A stretch of DNA of 64,000 bases, from positions 43,705-107,704 of the forward strand of contig NZ_JACDNQ010000009.1 of assembly GCF_013839515.1 (NCBI RefSeq). Direction: 5' to 3'. Position numbers and translations under genes: made by a program. Below the pieces are notes generated by a model that saw only the letters and a list, made by a program, of their open reading frames with translations, searched no databases and was not told the DNA's origin. The stretch is from Natronomonas salinimetallica (GTDB lineage: Archaea; Halobacteriota; Halobacteria; Halobacteriales; Haloarculaceae). Position 1 is the first letter of the stretch; each line of letters begins with the position of its first letter. Shown piece after piece: positions 58,703 through 64,000 of this stretch.

Positions 58703-60733
58703 ATGTCGGTTATATACGAACTCACTCCGGCGATCGTCCTGCTCCCGCTCGCATCCTTCGCGCTCGCGCTCTTTTTCGGCGCGTGGCTTCCGAGGCGGGG
58801 GGCCGTCGTCGGGAGCCTCGCGACCGCGGGCACGCTCGGACTCTCTCTTGCCACCCTCGCGTGGCTCCTCCTGACCGGTGAACCGCACAACCAGACGTGG
58901 TACACGCTCGTCGATGCCGACGCGACGTTTGATCTGACGTTCGGAATCCTGATCGATCAGCTTTCGGCGGCGATGCTCGTGATCGTCTCGCTCATCGCCT
59001 TTCTCGTCCACGTCTTCTCTCTGGGCTACATGAACGACGAGGGCGAACCGGGGCTGCCGCGGTACTACGCCGGGTTGGGGCTGTTCACCGCGAGCATGCT
59101 CGCGTTCGTCATCGCGGACAACCTGCTCATGGCGTTCATTTTCTTCGAACTCGTGGGCCTCTGTTCGTATCTGCTCATCGGCCACTGGTTCACGGAGGAC
59201 GCCCCCCCGTCGGCGGCGAAGAAGGCGTTCCTCGTCACCCGATTCGGCGATTATTTCTTCCTCGTCGGCGTCGTCGGCGTTCTGGTCACGTTCGGGACCG
59301 CGGGCTTCGCCGGTAGCGAGGGCTTTCCCGTGTTGGCCGAGGAGGCGATCGCGGCCGGCGAGACGTTCTTCGGGTTCGGAGCCGAGACGTGGTTCTCCGT
59401 GCTCGGGCTGCTCGTGTTGGGCGGCGCGCTCGGTAAATCCGCACAGTTCCCGTTCCACACGTGGTTGCCCGATGCGATGGAGGGCCCGACGCCCGTCTCC
59501 GCGTTGATCCACGCCGCGACGATGGTCGCCGCCGGCGTATACCTCGTCGCTCGGATGTATGGCTTCTATGCGCTGTTGCCGACGGTGCTCGCGATCATCG
59601 CCTTCGTCGGCGGCTTTACCGCCCTCTTCGCCGCGACGATGGCCGTGGTCAAAGACGAAATCAAGCAGGTGCTCGCGTACTCGACGATCAGCCAGTACGG
59701 CTACATGATGCTCGCGTTGGGCGCCGGCAGCTACGTCGCCGCGTTCTTCCATCTGACGACTCATGCGGTGTTCAAAGCGCTGTTGTTCCTCGGTGCGGGA
59801 TCGGTTATCATCGCGATGCACCACGACGAGGACATGTGGAAGATGGGCGGGCTGAAAGACGAGATGCCGGTCACGTACGTTACGTTCCTCTTCGGATCGC
59901 TCGCGCTCGCCGGCATCTTCCCCTTCTCCGGCTTCTGGTCGAAAGACGAGGTGCTCTTCGAGACGCTCATCCACGCACTCGGGGGGAGCCCACTGCTTTT
60001 CGGCGCGTACGCGATGGCGCTTGCCGCGGTGTTTCTGACCGGCTTCTATACGATCCGGATGGTGCTTCTCACGTTCCACGGCGAGCCCCGAAGCGATACC
60101 GCCGAGGACCCCCACGGTGTCCGCTGGAACGTCAAATTCCCGCTGTCGGTCCTCGGTGTACTGGCGGTCATCGCGGGGGGGATCAACCTCGTTCCGGTCG
60201 AGAAGCTCTCGGGCGGCAGCCTCCACGTCGCGTTCCTCGAGGGCTATCTCGAACGCGACGTCGGCCTCCTGACCCACGGAGAACACTACAGCGAACTGTT
60301 ACACGACCACGCGGGATACACGTCGGCCTACGTCGGTAGCGAGGTGACGACGCTGCTTTTGGGTGCCGGTCTCAGCCTCGGACTGGCGCTCCTCGGTGCC
60401 GGCTCCGCGTACGGCCTCTATCGCGGCGCGGTACCGACACGACACACGGAGAAACTCGGCGGTCTACGGACGCTTCTCATGCACAACTACTACCAGGACG
60501 AATATCAGGTGTGGCTCGCCGAAGGCTTCACGGTCCGGCTGTCCTCGGCTGCCGACACGTTCGATCAGGGCGTCATCGACGGCGCGGTCAACGCGACCTC
60601 GAGCGTGAGTCTCTCGGCCGGGAGCCGTCTGCGGCGGATCCAGACGGGTATCGTGACGAACTACGCGGCGCTCATCCTCTTGAGCCTGCTCGCGTTGCTC
60701 GTGGTCTTTGCGATCCTCGGGGGGTGGCTCTGA
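58703..60733 (+). CDS. nuoL: Complex I subunit L (antiporter-like)
   Basis: A 676-residue subunit with about 16 helices. It has the Mrp-like core ENLLMAFIFFELVGLCSYLLIGHWF, KSAQFPFHTWLPDAMEGPTPVSALIHAATMVAAGVYLVAR and VKDEIKQVLAYSTISQYGYMML (broken helix and key Lys/Glu), plus GIFPFSGFWSKDEVL and a C-terminal amphipathic/anchor region. It is one of three proton-pumping subunits. It overlaps nuoM by one base. Confidence 0.97.
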   Translation: MSVIYELTPAIVLLPLASFALALFFGAWLPRRGAVVGSLATAGTLGLSLATLAWLLLTGEPHNQTWYTLVDADATFDLTFGILIDQLSAAMLVIVSLIAFLVHVFSLGYMNDEGEPGLPRYYAGLGLFTASMLAFVIADNLLMAFIFFELVGLCSYLLIGHWFTEDAPPSAAKKAFLVTRFGDYFFLVGVVGVLVTFGTAGFAGSEGFPVLAEEAIAAGETFFGFGAETWFSVLGLLVLGGALGKSAQFPFHTWLPDAMEGPTPVSALIHAATMVAAGVYLVARMYGFYALLPTVLAIIAFVGGFTALFAATMAVVKDEIKQVLAYSTISQYGYMMLALGAGSYVAAFFHLTTHAVFKALLFLGAGSVIIAMHHDEDMWKMGGLKDEMPVTYVTFLFGSLALAGIFPFSGFWSKDEVLFETLIHALGGSPLLFGAYAMALAAVFLTGFYTIRMVLLTFHGEPRSDTAEDPHGVRWNVKFPLSVLGVLAVIAGGINLVPVEKLSGGSLHVAFLEGYLERDVGLLTHGEHYSELLHDHAGYTSAYVGSEVTTLLLGAGLSLGLALLGAGSAYGLYRGAVPTRHTEKLGGLRTLLMHNYYQDEYQVWLAEGFTVRLSSAADTFDQGVIDGAVNATSSVSLSAGSRLRRIQTGIVTNYAALILLSLLALLVVFAILGGWL

Positions 60734-62283
60734 TGTTCGTCGAGGCACTCATCCTGTCGTGTCTGATCGGTGCCGCCGTCGTCTTCGTCGCCCCGAGCGG
60801 CTACGCCGGGCGAGTCGCCTTCGGCGTCTCGCTCGCACCGCTTCTCGTATCGCTGTATATGTATCTCGGGTTCGACGGAAGCGGCAACGCTTTCTTGGGC
60901 GGTGACGTCGCCTACGAGGCGTTCGCCGAGTGGCTGCAGTTCGGCCCCTACGCCGTCAACTACCACGTCGGTCTCGATGGGATCTCCATGCCGCTTATCG
61001 TCCTCTCGACGGTACTGACGACGCTCGCCATCCTGAGCGCGTGGACGCCGATCGACAGCCGCCAGAGCGAATTCTACGGCCTCGTCCTCTTTTTGGAAGG
61101 CAGCCTCATCGGCGTCTTCTCGGCGCTGGATTTCGTCCTCTGGTTCGTCTTCTGGGAAGCCGTGTTGATCCCGATGTATCTGCTCATCGGCGTCTGGGGC
61201 GGTCCCCGTCGGAAGTACGCCGCGATCAAGTTCTTCGTCTACACGAACGTCGCCTCGCTCGTGATGTTCATCGGCTACTTCGGACTGATCTTCGGCCTCG
61301 GCGACGCGATCTCCTCGACGAGCATGCCCGCCATCGCCGAGGCGCTCCGGGCGGGCCAACTCGGTTATCTCGGCACGTCGACGATCGGCATCGGCCCCGA
61401 CGCGCTCGCGATGGCCGCCTTCCTCGCGATGTTCGCCGGCTTCGCGGTGAAGGTCCCGATCGTTCCGTTCCACACCTGGCTGCCGGACGCCCACGTCGAG
61501 GCCCCGACGCCGGTCTCGGTGCTTCTGGCCGGCGTCCTCCTGAAGATGGGTACCTACGCCCTCCTTCGGTTCAACTTCACGATACTGCCCCAACAGGCCG
61601 CGATGCTGGCCGCGCCGATCGCCGCCATCGCCGTCATCTCGATCATCTACGGCGCGTTGCTCGCGTTGGCCCAACAGGACCTCAAACGCGTCGTCGCGTA
61701 CTCGTCCGTCTCCTCTATGGGCTACGTCATCCTGGGGCTCGTCGCGTACACCGTCTACGGCGTCGGCGGCGCGACGTTCCAGATGGTCGCCCACGGGCTC
61801 ATCTCCGGACTCCTGTTCATGACGGTCGGCGTCTTCTATAACGCGACACACACCCGGATGATCGGCGACATGTCGGGGCTCGCGAGCAAAATGCCGGTGA
61901 CTGCCACCGTGTTTCTCACCGGCGCGTTCGCCTACATGGGACTACCGCTCATGGCCGGCTTCATGGCTGAACTGTTCGTCTTCATCGGTACGTTCGAGTC
62001 GACGGTGCTGCCGGCCGCGCCGCTTTTCGCTGCCGCCGCGATGTTCGGTATCGTGATCGTCGCCGGGTATCTCCTGTGGGCGATGCAGCGGTCGCTGTTC
62101 GGCCCCTTCCGACTCGAAACCGACTACGAACTCGGACGGGCACCGCTACACGACGTCGCGCCGCTCGTGGTGCTCGTGGTGCTCATCATCGCGCTCGGCG
62201 TCGCCCCGGACCTGTTCTTCGAGATGATCCGGGACGCGACGCTTGACGTCATCGACGTCGGCTTCGGGGGTGGGCTCCGATGA
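60733..62283 (+). CDS. nuoM: Complex I subunit M (antiporter-like)
   Basis: A 516-residue subunit with about 14 helices: WFVFWEAVLIPMYLLIGVWGGPRRKYAAIKFFVYT, KVPIVPFHTWLPDAHVEAPTPVSVLLAGVLLKMGTYALLRF and QQDLKRVVAYSSVSSMGYVILG. These carry the Glu and Lys residues of the proton channel. It overlaps nuoL and nuoN. ATG 60733 is used; the longer open frame upstream lies within nuoL. Confidence 0.97.
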   Translation: MFVEALILSCLIGAAVVFVAPSGYAGRVAFGVSLAPLLVSLYMYLGFDGSGNAFLGGDVAYEAFAEWLQFGPYAVNYHVGLDGISMPLIVLSTVLTTLAILSAWTPIDSRQSEFYGLVLFLEGSLIGVFSALDFVLWFVFWEAVLIPMYLLIGVWGGPRRKYAAIKFFVYTNVASLVMFIGYFGLIFGLGDAISSTSMPAIAEALRAGQLGYLGTSTIGIGPDALAMAAFLAMFAGFAVKVPIVPFHTWLPDAHVEAPTPVSVLLAGVLLKMGTYALLRFNFTILPQQAAMLAAPIAAIAVISIIYGALLALAQQDLKRVVAYSSVSSMGYVILGLVAYTVYGVGGATFQMVAHGLISGLLFMTVGVFYNATHTRMIGDMSGLASKMPVTATVFLTGAFAYMGLPLMAGFMAELFVFIGTFESTVLPAAPLFAAAAMFGIVIVAGYLLWAMQRSLFGPFRLETDYELGRAPLHDVAPLVVLVVLIIALGVAPDLFFEMIRDATLDVIDVGFGGGLR

Positions 62284-63767
62284 TCGCCGGTGGCCTCGCG
62301 CTCGCGCCGGCCGGGGCGTTCGTCCTCGCCGCGCTCGCTCTCTTCGTGATCGATGCGTTCAGTCCGGGGAAGACGAGCGGGGGCGTACTCGCCGGCGTCT
62401 CGGCGTTCGGGGCGGTCGGCGCGCTTGCGGCCTCCGGCGTGTTCTTGCTTTCCGGGGCCGCTTCGGGCGGTATCGAGCTGTTCGGCGGCCAGCTCGTCGT
62501 CGATGGGATGAGCCTGCTTTTCACGTTCATCTTCGGCAGCGTGACGGCGCTCGTCGCGGTCGCTTCCTTCGATTACGTCCGTGAGATGCCCCACAGAGCC
62601 GAGTACTACATGCTCATCCTGCTCGCGGCGACCGGGATGTCGCTTATGGCGTCGGCGAACAGTCTCGCCGTCGCGTTCGTCTCGCTCGAACTCGCGAGTC
62701 TGCCCTCCTACGCGCTCGTCGCGTACCTGAAGGGGAACCGCGGCTCCGTCGAGGGAGGGCTCAAATACTTCCTGATCGGGGCGCTCTCCTCGGCGATCCT
62801 CGTCTACGGGATCTCGCTCGTCTACGCTTCGACCGGGAGCCTCCTGCTCTCGGACGTCGCCGACGCGGCCGGCGAGGCGGCTGCCACCTACCCCGGCGTG
62901 TTCGGAACCGGTGTGCTCATGATAATCGGCGGTCTCGCGTTCAAAACGGCGTCCGTCCCGTTTCACTTCTGGGCCCCCGACGCCTACGAAGGCGCGCCCG
63001 CGCCGGTCTCGGCGTTCCTCTCGTCGGCTTCGAAGGCGGCCGGATTCGTCCTCGCGTTCCGCATCCTGTTGGTCGGGTTCCCGATCCAGTCGGTCGTCGG
63101 AGCGATCGATTGGGTGCTCGTCTTCCAGATCCTCGCGGTGTTGACGATGACCATCGGGAACTTCGCGGCGGCGACCCAAGAGCGCGTCAAGCGGATGCTC
63201 GCGTACTCCTCGATCGGACACGCGGGATACGTACTGATCGGGCTGGCCGCGCTGACCGGCGTCGGCGGGGCGAGCGCGGGTGCGACCGTTCTCGGGGCGA
63301 GCATGCTTCACCTGCTCGTATACGGGTTCATGAACACCGGTGCGTTCCTCTTCGTCGCGCTCGTCGAACACTGGGAGATCGGCCGTACCTTCGAGGACTA
63401 CAACGGCCTCGCCCGCCAGGCACCGCTGGCCTGCGTTGCGATGACCGTCTTTATGTTCTCGCTTGCCGGCCTACCGGTCGGCGGCGGGTTCGTCTCGAAG
63501 TATTATCTCTTTGCGGGTGCCGTCGGTGCGGGCGTCTGGTGGCTCGCGCTGGTCGGTGCGATCAACAGCGCGTTGAGCCTGTATTATTACAGCCGCGTGG
63601 TCAAAGCGATGTGGATCGAAGAGCCGATCGAGGGCCGAACCATCGCGCACTACCCGACTGCGCTGTACGCCGCCGTGCTCACCGCGGCGGTCGTGACCGT
63701 GTTCTTGTTGCCCGGACTCGTCGTCTTCGACGGCGCGGCGTTCGACGCGGCGGCGGCGCTCCTTTGA
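62280..63767 (+). CDS. nuoN: Complex I subunit N (antiporter-like)
   Basis: A 495-residue subunit with about 14 helices: AVAFVSLELASLPSYALVAYLKGNRGSVEGGLKYFLIGALSSAI, KTASVPFHFWAPDAYEGAPAPVSAFLSSASKAAGFVLAFRI and ERVKRMLAYSSIGHAGYVLIG. It is the third proton-pumping subunit, next to NuoK. It overlaps nuoM by 4 nt (ATGA) and closes the operon. Confidence 0.97.
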   Translation: MIAGGLALAPAGAFVLAALALFVIDAFSPGKTSGGVLAGVSAFGAVGALAASGVFLLSGAASGGIELFGGQLVVDGMSLLFTFIFGSVTALVAVASFDYVREMPHRAEYYMLILLAATGMSLMASANSLAVAFVSLELASLPSYALVAYLKGNRGSVEGGLKYFLIGALSSAILVYGISLVYASTGSLLLSDVADAAGEAAATYPGVFGTGVLMIIGGLAFKTASVPFHFWAPDAYEGAPAPVSAFLSSASKAAGFVLAFRILLVGFPIQSVVGAIDWVLVFQILAVLTMTIGNFAAATQERVKRMLAYSSIGHAGYVLIGLAALTGVGGASAGATVLGASMLHLLVYGFMNTGAFLFVALVEHWEIGRTFEDYNGLARQAPLACVAMTVFMFSLAGLPVGGGFVSKYYLFAGAVGAGVWWLALVGAINSALSLYYYSRVVKAMWIEEPIEGRTIAHYPTALYAAVLTAAVVTVFLLPGLVVFDGAAFDAAAALL

Positions 63768-64000
63768 TGTGGCCGGCGATCCGTCCGTGACGCGGCCGCG
63801 ACACCGGGGCGCGAATCGCGCGACATCGGGATCGCCGGTGGTAATGCGTTTACGGAAAGTCAAGGAGAAAGCCTCGCCGTTCACGGCGGGGATGAATCCG
63901 ACAGCACGGCCACAACCGCCGGAATTAAGCCTCTCGACAGCGTATTTGTGGGTAAGCACAACGGGCAAAAACTGGCGGTTGGATTGGGGTCCGCCTGGAC
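63768..64000. other. Post-nuo region with IS200/IS605-type end-like hairpin
   Basis: After nuoN comes about 70 bp of plain DNA, then a stretch around AAAGTCAAGGAGAAAGC leading into hairpin CCTCGCCG-TTCA-CGGCGGGG (63872-63891) and GATGAATCCGAC. From memory this resembles sequences at the 3' ends of haloarchaeal IS200/IS605 TnpB genes, where the omega RNA is encoded. No tnpB lies to the left; the window ends before the right side can be judged. Confidence 0.5.

Noticed and set aside
58634..60286. Minus-strand open frame of 550 codons opposite nuoL
   Set aside because: nuoL is certain from its motifs; the antisense frame is highly charged with no domain.
63844..64000. Open frame MRLRKVKEKASPF... 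running off the window
   Set aside because: It reads through the hairpin of a likely IS end; such frames recur wherever the DNA element occurs and do not show a protein.

Overview
The window is high-GC DNA from an extremely halophilic archaeon (class Halobacteria). Proteins are acidic, most genes start leaderless about 25 bp after an AT-rich TATA box, and archaeal markers are present (SRP54, ribosomal protein L40e, haloarchaeal-style CspA, an Nuo operon without nuoEFG, and a complete 14-gene gas-vesicle cluster of the gvpACNO/gvpDEFGHIJKLM type). The genus cannot be fixed from sequence alone. There is no rRNA, CRISPR array or intact insertion sequence.

Layout. 1-5.3 kb: truncated pilus-type T2SS-F protein, methyltransferase, tRNA-Gly(TCC) with a nearby copy of its 3' end, ferritin-like protein, carA, an Lrp regulator and an IPP-isomerase-like Nudix protein. 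5.3-13.4 kb: GTPBP1-like GTPase, phosphoglycolate phosphatase, carbonic anhydrase, CspA, cupin, MoaB with a His/Asp-repeat head, MDR dehydrogenase and MmgE/PrpD. 13.5-22 kb: small HTH protein, HAD hydrolase, a zinc-ribbon relic, aminotransferase, lipoamide dehydrogenase, response regulator, SRP54, L40e, metallo-beta-lactamase fold protein. 22-43 kb: Dna2-like helicase-nuclease, DUF2342 metalloprotease, M42 peptidase, transporters, dodecin, GNAT with a zinc ribbon, HD protein, a threonine-synthase-like protein without the PLP lysine, CheW and several regulators.

43.1-63.8 kb is the centrepiece. The respiratory complex I operon nuoA-B-CD-H-I-J1-J2-K-L-M-N is tightly coupled by 1-4 nt overlaps, but is split between nuoI and nuoJ1 by about 10.3 kb. 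That interval holds a ParA ATPase gene and the whole gas-vesicle cluster: gvpA-C-N-O (then parA) on the minus strand, and gvpD-E-F-G-H-I-J-K-L-M on the plus strand, running toward nuoJ1. Both edges of the insert carry structurally matching hairpin elements in the same orientation. This puts buoyancy genes inside the respiratory-chain operon, with the gvpD-M arm co-directional with nuoJ-N, so transcriptional coupling of flotation and respiration is possible.

A second theme is small repeats. There are two families of about 85-108 bp palindromic elements, each present once in each orientation, and at least ten intergenic tandem repeats with 20-39 bp units. Three of these duplicate the stop-codon region of the adjoining gene. 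The last 160 bp hold a strong hairpin that resembles, from memory, the ends of haloarchaeal IS200/IS605-type elements.
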